Notes: generated by a model not told the origin, from the letters alone. DNA of 64,000 nucleotides from Mesorhizobium sp. ORS 3359 (GCA_000824845.1 CCNC01000143.1:62001-126000); one strand, 5' to 3'. Positions 27,049 to 36,037 are shown, counted from the first letter of the stretch. Numbers and translations are program-made.

Positions 27049-28365
27049 CTAGAGCTTGCCCGCGTCCTGGAGGATCTGTGTTGCCTTGGCGGCAGCGTCG
27101 TCGAGCGCCTGCTTCGACGTCTTGTCGCCGAGGATGGCGGCCTGCAGCTCGGGATAGACGGCGTTGGAGATCTCGATCCATTCCGGCGTCTGCGGCACCG
27201 GGAAAGCGTTCTTGGCAGCTTCCTGGAAGGCCTGCAGCACTTCGGTCTTGTACGGATCGGACTTAGCCTGCTCGAGATCCCATTCCCAAACCTTGGTTCG
27301 GGTGGGCAGCGGGCCGGCCGCGGCTTCCAGCTTCTGGCTGTCCTCATTGGTCAGCCACCAGACCAGCGAAGCGGCGGCTTCCTTGTTGGCGCAGTTCTCG
27401 GTCACCGAGAAGCCATGCGCGCCGGACCAGCCGGAACGCTTGCCGGATGAGCCCTTGGGCTGGACCTTGACGCCGACATTGCCGGCGACCTTGGACGACT
27501 TGGGGTCGTTGAAGAAACCGGCCCAGCCCGGCCAGTCGAGGTTGATCGCCACGGTGCCCGAAGCAAAGCCCTGTCCGAGATCGTCCCACAGATAGTTGGT
27601 GGTGCCGGCCGGAACCGCCTTGGCCTTGTAGAGGTTGACGAACCAGTCGAGCGCCTTGACGCCGGCTTCGGAGTTGAAGGCCGGCTTGCCGTCCTTGTCG
27701 AGATATTCGCCGCCATCGGCGACCACCATCTCGTAGAAGCGGCCGTTGATCGCCTCTTCCTTGCCGGCATATTGGGTGCCGTAGAAGTCAGGCGGGCTGG
27801 CGAAGAATTCGGCCTGCTGCGCCATCTCGTCGAACGTGTCCGGCGGAGCGAGCTCCTCGCCGTATTTGTCCTTGTAGGCCTTCTTCTTGGCTTCGTCCTG
27901 GTAGAGGCTCTTCTGGTAGTAGAGCGCCGAGACGTCGAACTGAGCGCGCGGCAGCATCACCAATTTGCCGTCCAGAGTGCCGGCCGCGATGTTGGCCGGC
28001 ACGAAGGCGTCGATCTCTTCCTTCGGCAGCAGCTTGGCGAGGTCGGTGTAGATGCCCGGATATTGCGGCGCGAACGAGGTGTGGTTGGAGCCGACGCACC
28101 AGGTGATCGAGTTGGAGGCAATGTCCGACTTGATCTCCTTGTCGAGATCGAAGTGGTTCTTCTTCGACAGGATGTTGACCTTGGCGCCGGTCAGCTTCTC
28201 CCATTCGGGAATGCGCTCGTAGAGCTTCTCATATTGCTGGCCGCCGATCAGCTTCGCGTCGATCGTCACGCCCGGAAATTTGCCGGGCAGATCGGCTGAA
28301 AACGCTGTGCCGCTCAGCAGCAAGCCGGCCAGGCCGGCGGAAATGCCTAGAAGCAGTCTCGTCAT
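27049..28365 (-). CDS. CUT1 sugar ABC transporter substrate-binding protein
   Basis: This 438-residue periplasmic protein starts with a Sec signal (MTRLLLGISAGLAGLLL, cleavage after GTAFSA near residue 24). The mature protein is an extracellular solute-binding protein family 1 member with SNHTSFAPQYPGIYTDL near residue 95 and a Trp-rich hinge (WPGWAGFF, WSGAHGFSV). ATG at 28365 is chosen because GGGAGGAG lies just upstream and the signal peptide begins there. It heads the ten-gene fucose operon and diverges from the IclR regulator. L-fucose or a fucoside is the likely ligand from context. Confidence 0.92.
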   Translation of the reverse strand: MTRLLLGISAGLAGLLLSGTAFSADLPGKFPGVTIDAKLIGGQQYEKLYERIPEWEKLTGAKVNILSKKNHFDLDKEIKSDIASNSITWCVGSNHTSFAPQYPGIYTDLAKLLPKEEIDAFVPANIAAGTLDGKLVMLPRAQFDVSALYYQKSLYQDEAKKKAYKDKYGEELAPPDTFDEMAQQAEFFASPPDFYGTQYAGKEEAINGRFYEMVVADGGEYLDKDGKPAFNSEAGVKALDWFVNLYKAKAVPAGTTNYLWDDLGQGFASGTVAINLDWPGWAGFFNDPKSSKVAGNVGVKVQPKGSSGKRSGWSGAHGFSVTENCANKEAAASLVWWLTNEDSQKLEAAAGPLPTRTKVWEWDLEQAKSDPYKTEVLQAFQEAAKNAFPVPQTPEWIEISNAVYPELQAAILGDKTSKQALDDAAAKATQILQDAGKL

Positions 28366-28432
28366 GTTCTCTCCTCCCACGAGCTCGCGGCGACAGCCGG
28401 CCGGATGCGCAGCCGATCACTTAAGCTTCATT

Positions 28433-28508
28433 CATATGCAAATAGCATTTTCATTCACGGGTCAAGACGAATGTGCTTTCAGCGGAACGAACTTCATGCA
28501 TATATGCA
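28433..28508. promoter_or_regulatory. candidate IclR operators in the fucose divergent promoter
   Basis: A perfect 12-base palindrome TGCATATATGCA is at 28497-28508, and a related CATATGCA at 28433-28440 shares the ATATGCA half. The two are about 65 bases apart in the AT-rich gap between the binding-protein gene (start 28365) and the IclR gene (start 28533). This suits two-site control of divergent promoters by the adjacent IclR protein; binding is inferred. Confidence 0.45.
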
Positions 28509-28532
28509 GATCGAAATTCACTGGAGGGGCAG

Positions 28533-29321
28533 GTGGCCGACGAAGAAGACGGGGACCGCTACCGCGCGCCGGCGCTGGACAAAGGACTGGACATCCTCGA
28601 GCTGCTGGCGAGCGTGGACGGCGGGCTGACCCAGGCGGAGATCGCCAAGCGGCTCGACCGCAGCCCGAATGAGTTCTACCGCATGCTCGACCGCCTGGTG
28701 CGGCGCGGCTATGTCACCAAGATCGACGGCGACCGCTATTCGCTGACGCTCAAGCTTTTCGGGCTGGCGCAACTGCACGCGCCGGTGCGGCGTCTGGTGT
28801 CCTACGCGACGCCGATCATGCGCGATCTCGCCGAAACCTCATGGCAGGCCAATCAATTGGTGGTTTTCGACCGCGGCGCCGCCGTGGTCATCGCCCAGCA
28901 GGAAGCACCGCGCTACTGGGGTATCTCGATCCGGGTCGGCTCGCATATCAGCCTGTTCGACACCGGCTCGGGACATGTGCTGCTCGCCTTCCGCTCGCCC
29001 GAGGAGCGCAAGATGATGATCGCCGAGCATTTGCAGAGCACCGAACAGCTCAATTTGACGCCGGAGTTCTTCGCCCGCCTCGACCAGGTGCGCGACCGCG
29101 GCTACGAGATGATGGCGTCGCTGCAGACCGCCGGCGTCTACAATCTCTCGACGCCGGTGCTCGGCCCCGACGGCAGAGCCATCGCGGCGCTGACCATCCC
29201 CTATATCACCCTCGTCAACGCCCCTACGGCGCCGGACATCACGCTGACGATCCGGCATTTGCAGGACGCCGCCGCTAGGCTGTCGCAGCTTGCGGGTTCG
29301 GATGTGCCACAATCGTCGTAA
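28533..29321 (+). CDS. IclR-family transcriptional regulator
   Basis: This 262-residue regulator has an N-terminal winged helix (LDKGLDILELLA near residue 15, AEIAKRLDRSPNEFYRMLDRL near 36-56) and a C-terminal effector-binding domain (SHISLFDTGSGHVLLAF near 135). GTG at 28533 is chosen for its GGAGGGG site 4-9 bases upstream; an in-frame ATG 20 codons earlier lacks one. It diverges from the transporter-enzyme operon and is followed by L-fuconolactonase after 64 bases, so it probably controls both arms in response to a pathway intermediate. Confidence 0.9.
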   Translation: MADEEDGDRYRAPALDKGLDILELLASVDGGLTQAEIAKRLDRSPNEFYRMLDRLVRRGYVTKIDGDRYSLTLKLFGLAQLHAPVRRLVSYATPIMRDLAETSWQANQLVVFDRGAAVVIAQQEAPRYWGISIRVGSHISLFDTGSGHVLLAFRSPEERKMMIAEHLQSTEQLNLTPEFFARLDQVRDRGYEMMASLQTAGVYNLSTPVLGPDGRAIAALTIPYITLVNAPTAPDITLTIRHLQDAAARLSQLAGSDVPQSS

Positions 29322-29385
29322 TTTCTTATTTGAATAATGGATTTTTTGGCGGGATATTGTTCGCACTACGGGAGGAGACGCCGCC

Positions 29386-30225
29386 ATGATCATCGACACG
29401 CATCTGCACCTCATCGACCAGGCCGCGCTGCGCTACCCGTGGCTGACCGGCGTGCCGGCGCTGAACCGCGATTTCTCCTATGAGGAATACGCCACCGATG
29501 CGTTGCGTTCCGGCATCGAGGGCGTGCTGCATATGGAGGTCGATGTCGACCCCGCCGACATCGCCGCCGAGACGGCTTATGTGAAGTCGGTCGCAGGCCG
29601 GGCCGGGAGCCTGCTTCGCGGAGCGATCGCCTCCTGCCGGCCCGAGGAGGCCGGTTTCGAAGCCTATCTGGAGACGGTCAAGGCAGACCCGTTCATCAAG
29701 GGTTTCCGCCGCGTGCTGCACGTCGTGCCCGACAATGTCTCGGAAGGGGCGCTGTTTCGACAGAACATCAAGCGGCTGGCCGGCACGGGCCTGACCTTCG
29801 ACCTTGTGGTGCTGCCGCATCAGATCCCGAAGGCGATCGCGCTTGCCGATCTCGCGCCCGACGTGCAGTTCGTTCTCGACCATTGCGGCGTGCCCGACAT
29901 CAAGGGAAATGCCGAGCATCCGTGGCGCGAGCATATGGAAGCGATCGCCGAACGGCCCAACGTCACGGCCAAGATCTCCGGTGTCGTCGCCTATGCCGAT
30001 CCGGCGAGCTGGACGGTCGATACGCTTCGGCCCTATGTCGAACACACGATAGGCTCGTTCGGCTGGGACCGGGTGATCTGGGGCAGCGATTGGCCGGTCT
30101 GCACGCTGGGCGGCGGGCTGACCACCTGGATCGCCGCCACACACGCGCTGCTGGCCGGCGCGAGCGAGTCGGAGCAAGCGCGCCTGCTTTCGGGCAATGC
30201 GCGCCGGCTGTGGCGGCTTGAGTAG
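29386..30225 (+). CDS. L-fuconolactonase (amidohydrolase family, COG3618)
   Basis: This 279-residue TIM-barrel amidohydrolase hydrolyses L-fucono-1,5-lactone to L-fuconate. Metal and catalytic residues lie in IIDTHLHLID (residues 2-11), GFRRVLH near 107, VLDHCGVPDI near 164 and IWGSDWPVC near 232. The N-terminal phrase DTHLHLIDQAALRYPWL is characteristic of the fuconolactonase branch. It follows the IclR gene and complements the mutarotase and L-fuconate dehydratase in the divergent operon. 2-pyrone-4,6-dicarboxylate lactonase is the main alternative family member and fits the context less well. Confidence 0.9.
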   Translation: MIIDTHLHLIDQAALRYPWLTGVPALNRDFSYEEYATDALRSGIEGVLHMEVDVDPADIAAETAYVKSVAGRAGSLLRGAIASCRPEEAGFEAYLETVKADPFIKGFRRVLHVVPDNVSEGALFRQNIKRLAGTGLTFDLVVLPHQIPKAIALADLAPDVQFVLDHCGVPDIKGNAEHPWREHMEAIAERPNVTAKISGVVAYADPASWTVDTLRPYVEHTIGSFGWDRVIWGSDWPVCTLGGGLTTWIAATHALLAGASESEQARLLSGNARRLWRLE

Positions 30226-30234
30226 ACGCTAGAT

Positions 30235-31200
30235 TCAGATCGTCGTCCGCACGTGGCGCTCGCGGCCGTAGAGCGAGACCAGAAGCAGGATGACCAGGCC
30301 GAGCGCGGCCTGCACCGTCGACGGGCGGAAGCCGAGGCCGATCAGCAGCGTGTTGATTTCGGTCAGCACCAGGACGCCGGCAATGGTGCCGAGATAGCTG
30401 CCGCGGCCGCCGACAAGTGCTGCGCCGCCGACCACGACGGCAGCGATCGTCTGGAACAGATAGGGTTGTCCGACATCGCCATACGCCGAGCCGGTGAAGC
30501 CGAGCAAAAGCACGCCGGCGACAGCCGCGAAGAAGGCGCTCGCGGCATATGTGACGATCCACATGCGCAGCGGATCGATCAGCGCCAACGGGGCTGCTTC
30601 GGGGTTGCTGCCGACCGCATAGAGGCGGCGCCCATAGGGCGTGCGGGCGAGCACCAGCACGATCAGCGCCGTGAGCACGACGAGGCTGGGCACCAGCAAG
30701 GGCACAGGCAAGGGCCCGACCGAGCCGCCGATCGAGACGAAGCTGGACACGGCTTCCGGCGCCGAGCCGGAGGGAAAGCCGCCGGTCCATAACAGCACGG
30801 CGCCCTGGACGATCATGCCGATGCCGAGCGTGACGATGAGTGGATGGATGTTGAGCCCGCGCGAGATCAGCCCGTTGAGCGCGCCGATCGCGATGGCAAG
30901 GATGCCGACGAGACCGCAGACCAGGGCGAAGTTCCAGCCCTGGCCGTAAAGCTGCGCCGCGACGACATTGGCAAAGCCGATGACGAAGGGAATGGAAAGA
31001 TCGATGCCGCCGAGGATGACGACCAGCGTCTGGCCGATCGAAGCGACCGCGAGCAGCGAGGCGATGACCAGCAGCGCGCGGATGGCGAAGGGCGCCGAAT
31101 AGCCGGGAATGAGCAGCGTGCCGACGACCTGCAGCAGCAGCGCCATCGCGAAGGCGCCGGCGATGCGGGCGTTGGTGGACTGGAACCAGTTGCTTGTCAT
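30235..31200 (-). CDS. CUT2 sugar ABC transporter permease
   Basis: This 321-residue RbsC-type permease has about nine hydrophobic segments. The family signature is LVVILGGIDLSIPFVIGFANV near residues 58-78, and the cytoplasmic coupling segment RRLYAVGSNPEAAPLALI is near 190. ATG at 31200 begins MTSNWFQS; the open frame extends upstream into the neighbouring permease gene and was rejected. It is the last gene of an operon that also encodes a second permease, two ATPases and a binding protein, and it converges with the fuconolactonase gene. Confidence 0.9.
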   Translation of the reverse strand: MTSNWFQSTNARIAGAFAMALLLQVVGTLLIPGYSAPFAIRALLVIASLLAVASIGQTLVVILGGIDLSIPFVIGFANVVAAQLYGQGWNFALVCGLVGILAIAIGALNGLISRGLNIHPLIVTLGIGMIVQGAVLLWTGGFPSGSAPEAVSSFVSIGGSVGPLPVPLLVPSLVVLTALIVLVLARTPYGRRLYAVGSNPEAAPLALIDPLRMWIVTYAASAFFAAVAGVLLLGFTGSAYGDVGQPYLFQTIAAVVVGGAALVGGRGSYLGTIAGVLVLTEINTLLIGLGFRPSTVQAALGLVILLLVSLYGRERHVRTTI

Positions 31201-31205
31201 CCCGG

Positions 31206-32147
31206 TCAGCCTTTCCGCCGCGACAGCCGTTCCTGCACCGCCGTCAGCACCACGGCGACGACGAGGATCAGGCCGTAGGCGATCTGCAGCACATAGGTCG
31301 AAACGTTGAAGGTGGTGAGCAGGCACTGCAGCAGGAAGATATCGATGGCGCCGATCGCGGCGCCGCCGAGACCGCCGCGCCCGCCGGCAAGGCTGACGCC
31401 GCCGAGCGCCACCGCGGCAATCGCGATCAGCGTGTAGGTCGGGCCGATGTTGGGGTCGGCCGAGCCGATCAGCGAGGTGAGCATCAGCCCCGCGGCGGCG
31501 GCAAAGAGCCCGGTCAGGACATAGGCGATGAGGCGCACCCTGGTCACCGACACGCCGGCCGTGTAGGCGGCGCGGTCGTCGCTACCAACGGCCATCAGCA
31601 GGTCGTAATAGGGCGTGCGACGGATGACCAGCCAGCACAGGGCGATCAGCGCCAACGGCACGATCGAGAGCGGTCCCGCCATGGCCTTCAGCCAGTCCGG
31701 CGCCGGACCGATCGGCGCCGGCAGGATGGTGAGCGTGACGCCGGTGAGGATCAGATAGGTGCCGAGCGTCGCCACGATCGGCTGGATGCGAACGATCGTC
31801 GCCAGCACGCCGTTCGCGGCGCCAACTGTCGCCCCGACCAACAGCGCTGCCGGAACGACGATCCATGGCGAAGAGATGCCGAGGTCGAGGAACAGGACCT
31901 GGATGACCAGGGCGTTGACGAAGCCCATCAGCGGGCCGACGGAGATGTCGATGCCGCCGCGTCCCGCAAGGATGGCCGGCGCGGAGGCGACGGCCGCGCC
32001 GATCAGGGGAGCGGCCAGCCCGAGCAGCGTGCCCCAGGACGACGGCTGAAAGCGCGCCGGATTGAGCGCGACGTTGAGCAGGAGGAGGACGACCAGCATC
32101 ACCACCGCAAAGCCGACGCCATGCAATTTGCGAAGGACTGGGCTCAT
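31206..32147 (-). CDS. CUT2 sugar ABC transporter permease
   Basis: This 313-residue permease is a second RbsC-type subunit, so the importer is probably a heterodimer. PAILAGRGGIDISVGPLMGFVN near residues 53-74 is the conserved segment. ATG at 32147 overlaps the ATPase stop by 4 bases, so translation is coupled, and the second permease starts 5 bases after its stop. Separate permease pairs of this kind resemble nucleoside-type or AI-2-type CUT2 systems; the ligand is unknown. Confidence 0.9.
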   Translation of the reverse strand: MSPVLRKLHGVGFAVVMLVVLLLLNVALNPARFQPSSWGTLLGLAAPLIGAAVASAPAILAGRGGIDISVGPLMGFVNALVIQVLFLDLGISSPWIVVPAALLVGATVGAANGVLATIVRIQPIVATLGTYLILTGVTLTILPAPIGPAPDWLKAMAGPLSIVPLALIALCWLVIRRTPYYDLLMAVGSDDRAAYTAGVSVTRVRLIAYVLTGLFAAAAGLMLTSLIGSADPNIGPTYTLIAIAAVALGGVSLAGGRGGLGGAAIGAIDIFLLQCLLTTFNVSTYVLQIAYGLILVVAVVLTAVQERLSRRKG

Positions 32148-32881
32148 GCGGCGCGTCCGAACATGGCGGCGATCACCGCGTCTGTGGTCATTTCCGCGCC
32201 CGAGAGCTCGGCCAACACGCGCTGCTCGCGGAACACCAGCACGCGGTGGCACAGAAGCAGTATCTCCTCGATCTCGCTGGACAGGATCACCAGCGCCATG
32301 CCCTCGGCCGCAAGGCCTCGAAAGACGTCGTAGAGCACGTGCCGGGTCGCCACGTCGACGCCGCGCGTCGGATCGTTGAGCAGGAGGAAATTCGGCTCCA
32401 GCGCAAGGGCGCGGGCGAGCAGCACCTTCTGCTGGTTGCCGCCCGACAGCGTGGTTATCGCCGCATCGGGACGCGGCGCGACGATGCCGAGCCTTTGCCT
32501 GTACGTCTCGTAGCGACGGCGACGCGCCGCGAAGCTCAAGAGGCCGAAGCGGCGGTCGTTCGACACGGTCGAAATCGCGAAATTGTCGAGCACCGACTGG
32601 GTCGGGAAAATGCCGGTCGAGCGGCGATCGCGCGGCAGATAGGCGATGCCGCCGCCGACAGCCTTGCGGAAGCTGGTGATCGAGCCTGCCTTGCCGTCGA
32701 CGGCGATCTCGCCAGCCACCGGCCGCTCGAGCCCGGCCAGCGCGCGCAAGAAACGTTCCTGGCCATGGCCATCCAGCCCGGCAAGGCCGACGATCTCGCC
32801 CGGCGCGATGGTCTGGCTGATCGGATCAACACCCGGCGCGATGACCAGCCCCCGCACATGAAGCGCCTTTGTCTCAGCCAT
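32144..32881 (-). CDS. CUT2 ABC ATPase, C-terminal-half type (split RbsA)
   Basis: This 245-residue ATPase corresponds to the second domain of a tandem RbsA-type protein. Its Walker A is the degenerate GLDGHGQER near residue 34 (no Lys-Ser), which is normal for that half, and its signature LSGGNQQK near 145 is canonical. Walker B is LLLNDPTRGVDV near 166. It starts on ATGGCTGA, an 8-base overlap with the end of the preceding ATPase gene, and has a GGAG site 6 bases upstream, so it is translated separately. In a heterodimer each ATP site would be built from the strong half of one subunit and the other subunit. Confidence 0.88.
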   Translation of the reverse strand: MAETKALHVRGLVIAPGVDPISQTIAPGEIVGLAGLDGHGQERFLRALAGLERPVAGEIAVDGKAGSITSFRKAVGGGIAYLPRDRRSTGIFPTQSVLDNFAISTVSNDRRFGLLSFAARRRRYETYRQRLGIVAPRPDAAITTLSGGNQQKVLLARALALEPNFLLLNDPTRGVDVATRHVLYDVFRGLAAEGMALVILSSEIEEILLLCHRVLVFREQRVLAELSGAEMTTDAVIAAMFGRAA

Positions 32882-33611
32882 GCGCCAGCTCCGCTGCCGT
32901 TTGCGGCGCCATCGCCGCCAGGAGCTCGGCCGGGGTCGAGGTGCCGCGCTCTTCGGTCTTCACCACGCGGCCGGCGCGCAGGATGGATATGCGGTCGGAC
33001 AAAGCCATCACTTCATCCATGCGGTGCGTGATGAACAGGATCAGCGTGCCCGCCCCGGCCATGGCGCGCATCAGCGCGAAGACCGACTCGCGGTCGGCGA
33101 AGTCGAGGGCGGCCGTCACTTCGTCGAGGATCAGGACACGCGGGTTGCGGATGACGGCGCGGGCGAGCACGACCAGCTGGCGCGCGGCAAGCGGCAGCTC
33201 GCCGCATGGCCGGTCGAGATCGATCGGCGTCACCGCGAAGCGGCTAAGCGCCGCCCGTGCCCGGGCCTGCCGCTCGCCGCGCGGCACGCCTCGTCGCCAC
33301 AGGCCGTCGAGGCCAAGCAGGATGTTGTCGGTCACCGAACGTTCAGGCGCGACCAGCACCTCCTGGAAAACGGTGGCAAAGCCCGCGGCCTGAAAGGCGG
33401 CGGGCTGCGTGCCGGAGAACGGTTTGCCGTCGAGCAGGATCGCGCCGCCATCCGGCTGCACGATGCCGGACAACAGCTTCACCAGCGTGCTCTTGCCCGA
33501 ACCATTCTCACCCAGGATCGTATGGATCGTGCCGGGACGGAAGGCGATTGACGCATCGGCCAGCGCGACGGTTTCGCCATAGCGTTGGGAAACGCCTTGG
33601 ACTTCGAGCAT
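32874..33611 (-). CDS. CUT2 ABC ATPase, N-terminal-half type (split RbsA)
   Basis: This 245-residue ATPase matches the first domain of RbsA-type proteins. Walker A GENGSGKST is near residues 35-43 and Walker B VLILDEVTAALD near 158-169. The signature reads LPLAARQLVVLARA near 138, weaker than LSGGQ but usual for this half. It ends where the C-terminal-half ATPase begins (8-base overlap). In most bacteria these two domains are one polypeptide of about 500 residues, as in the AraG-like protein at 13561. It follows the binding-protein gene after 69 bases. Confidence 0.88.
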   Translation of the reverse strand: MLEVQGVSQRYGETVALADASIAFRPGTIHTILGENGSGKSTLVKLLSGIVQPDGGAILLDGKPFSGTQPAAFQAAGFATVFQEVLVAPERSVTDNILLGLDGLWRRGVPRGERQARARAALSRFAVTPIDLDRPCGELPLAARQLVVLARAVIRNPRVLILDEVTAALDFADRESVFALMRAMAGAGTLILFITHRMDEVMALSDRISILRAGRVVKTEERGTSTPAELLAAMAPQTAAELAHG

Positions 33612-33680
33612 GTGTATTTCCGAAAACAGGGAAGCCGGCCCTTTAAGGGGTGTTGCAGCGAGAGCCGGCTTCGCGTGACA

Positions 33681-34865
33681 TCACTTGGCGCAGGCGTCCG
33701 GCACCTTGGAATAATCCCAGCCCTTGGTCGGCGCGGGGTTGGCGAAATAGGCGTCGAGCACATCCTCCGGCATCGGGTCGGTCGGCGGCACCGGGAAGAC
33801 CGAAACGGCGTCCGGCGTCATGCAGTCCTTGTACCATTTGTCGAGCTCGGCGGTGTGCACCGGCGGGATCGGGATCAGCAGCGTGTTGAGCTTCGGCTTC
33901 TGGCCGTCGAGCATGCGCTCGCCGACACGGAACAGCGTCTGCGCCGTCCAGCCCGGCAGAACGGCATGGCCCTCGAAACGGTACTTGTCGGGATTGGCCT
34001 TCCAGTAGCCGAGCGCATCGCCGGTGATCGAGCCGGTGATCAGCGGCGCCGGCCGGCCGGCTTCGGCGAAGGCCTCGGCCACGACGCGGCTTTCGCTGCC
34101 GGTGGTCCACACCGCGTCGATCGGCGCCGGATTGGTGGCGATCGCCTGCAGCACCACCGTCTTGGTGACGTTGGCCGTCCAATTGCCGTTGACGGTACGA
34201 GCGACCTTGAGACCCTTGTTCTCGGCAAGCGCCTTGTCGGCGCCCTGCTTTTCCTGGACGACGATCGGATGACCGGCAATGCCTTCCACCACCAGCACGC
34301 TGGCATCGGGCTTCGCCTTGCCGATCGCCGTCATCATGTCATAGCCCCAGCGGGCATAGTTGGAATCGACATTGATTGCGTTGGGGCTGGTGATCGAGCC
34401 CGCCGCCGTGATGAAGGGAATGCCCGCCTTGGCTGCCGCATCGACAGCGTCGTCGAGCGCCGTTGCCGAGCCCGGGATCGAGGTGATGATCGAGCATTTC
34501 TTGTCGATGAAGGAGCGGATCTGGTTGATCTGCTGGCTCGGGTCGTTGTTCGAATCCGAGACCTCGAAGCTCGACACCGTGCCGTTGGCGATGAGGCCAT
34601 CGACCAGCCGCTTCAGCTCTTTGGTGACCGAGACGCGCCACGGATTGCCCTGGTAGCTTTCCGAATGGCACCACTTCCAGGGCTTCGGCGGCGGCGTGAA
34701 ATTATCCCAGGCCGAAGGAAGCACTTTCTGCGGCGCGCCATCATATTGCGCCTTGAGATCGGCGGGCAGGCCGTCGATCACCGACTTCACGTCGGCGGCA
34801 TGAGCGGCGAACGGGATCGAGACTAAGGCGGTTGCGGCGAGCAGGCCGCGTATCAGGCTGGTCAT
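33681..34865 (-). CDS. CUT2 ABC transporter substrate-binding protein
   Basis: This 394-residue periplasmic protein has a signal peptide (MTSLIRGLLAATAL, cleavage after AAHA near residue 23). The mature region is a periplasmic-binding-protein type 1 fold of the sugar family, with SQQINQIRSFIDKKCSIIT near residues 109-127, AGIPFITAAGSI near 146 and WTTGSESRVVAEAF near 254. The start has a GGGAGGAAG site. It is longer than RbsB (about 300) because of N- and C-terminal extensions. It delivers substrate to the split-ATPase importer; the ligand is unknown. Confidence 0.9.
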   Translation of the reverse strand: MTSLIRGLLAATALVSIPFAAHAADVKSVIDGLPADLKAQYDGAPQKVLPSAWDNFTPPPKPWKWCHSESYQGNPWRVSVTKELKRLVDGLIANGTVSSFEVSDSNNDPSQQINQIRSFIDKKCSIITSIPGSATALDDAVDAAAKAGIPFITAAGSITSPNAINVDSNYARWGYDMMTAIGKAKPDASVLVVEGIAGHPIVVQEKQGADKALAENKGLKVARTVNGNWTANVTKTVVLQAIATNPAPIDAVWTTGSESRVVAEAFAEAGRPAPLITGSITGDALGYWKANPDKYRFEGHAVLPGWTAQTLFRVGERMLDGQKPKLNTLLIPIPPVHTAELDKWYKDCMTPDAVSVFPVPPTDPMPEDVLDAYFANPAPTKGWDYSKVPDACAK

Positions 34866-34891
34866 TTCTTCCTCCCTTTGGTTGCAGTGAA

Positions 34892-36037
34892 CTAGCCGGC
34901 GGCGGCCGGCGCGAAACTCTCCCGGAACAGGCGATTGATGTCGGCGACGACGCGGCGCGCGTCCTGTCTGCCGGCAAGGCCTTCATTGATGCGGTCGGAA
35001 GCCTGCTGCTGAAACGCCATGTAGCCGTCATGGCGCGGACGCATCCAGGCTCCCTCGAGCGTCGCCCTCGTGGCGCGATAGAAGTTGCCGGTCGCGGCGT
35101 TGACGGCGTCATCCACCCAGGCGGCGGCATGGGCGGGCTGGCCGCCGGCGGCGGCGTAAGGCCCGCGCTGCACGTCGCCGCTGGCGATCCAATAAGCGAA
35201 GTCGATCGCCGCCTCGCGTTGGGCGGAAAAGGCGGAGACGGCAATGCCGGTGCCGCCGAGCGCCGAGCCGACCGGGCCGTTGCCGCCGACGACCGGCATG
35301 TCGGCAAAGGCGATGCGATGCGGCCGAAAACCCGCCACCGCGTAGGGGACATAGCCATAGATCAGCGGCGCGCATGCCATACGCGAGCCGGGTTCGGCCA
35401 TCCTCTCGAAAACCGCGATCGGGTCCATCGTCAGGCATGCGGGATCGACGAGCGCCGCGATCTCGCTCAGTATCTCGAAGGCGGTTTCGCCGGTTTCGCC
35501 ATCTATGAGCTCAACGGAGCCGTCGACCGTGCAGGGCCGGCCGAGTTCGGCGGCCAAAGTGTAGAAGCACATCAGCGAATGCGGCGGCCTGAGTGGCAAG
35601 AGCACGCAGCCCTGCTCGGCAAGCGCCAGCACTTCGGTCCAGATCACGGGCGCGGCTTCGATCAAATCCGGCCGCCAGGCCTGCACCTGGGTGGCGGCGT
35701 CGATCGGAAAAGCCCATTGCCGTCCCTGCCAATTGTAGCTCGGATAGGATCTGCCGACACTTCCCTCGGCGAGCGCTGCACGTTCCGCCTCGCGTCCGGC
35801 CATATCGAGCGGCGCCAGGCACTGTTCGGCGGTGATCTGGCCGACATGCGGATGGTCGATGACGATCAGATCATAGGCGCGGGCGAGCTCTTCCACCGGG
35901 AAGGACTCGAAATCCTGCAGCGAGCGCTTTTCCCACTCGATCGAGACGCCGGTCTTTTCCTGCCAAAGCGCCGAGCACGCCACCATCGGGTCGTAGCCGC
36001 GCGGATGGCTCCAGGTCATGCCTTTCAACCGGATCAC
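34892..36037 (-). CDS. extracellular solute-binding-protein-like protein without signal peptide
   Basis: This 381-residue protein has the extracellular solute-binding family 1 fold pattern: GMTWSHPRGYDPMVACSALW near residue 6, YDLIVIDHPHVGQ near 53, WAFPIDAATQVQAW near 104 and GGTGIAVSAFS near 256. It lacks any N-terminal hydrophobic signal. The GTG start overlaps the CoA-transferase stop as GTGA; the longer frame upstream lies inside that gene. It is followed after 26 bases by a normal exported binding protein. It may be a cytoplasmic ligand-binding protein, or the start may be misjudged although no signal peptide is found in either reading. Confidence 0.72.
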   Translation of the reverse strand: MIRLKGMTWSHPRGYDPMVACSALWQEKTGVSIEWEKRSLQDFESFPVEELARAYDLIVIDHPHVGQITAEQCLAPLDMAGREAERAALAEGSVGRSYPSYNWQGRQWAFPIDAATQVQAWRPDLIEAAPVIWTEVLALAEQGCVLLPLRPPHSLMCFYTLAAELGRPCTVDGSVELIDGETGETAFEILSEIAALVDPACLTMDPIAVFERMAEPGSRMACAPLIYGYVPYAVAGFRPHRIAFADMPVVGGNGPVGSALGGTGIAVSAFSAQREAAIDFAYWIASGDVQRGPYAAAGGQPAHAAAWVDDAVNAATGNFYRATRATLEGAWMRPRHDGYMAFQQQASDRINEGLAGRQDARRVVADINRLFRESFAPAAAG

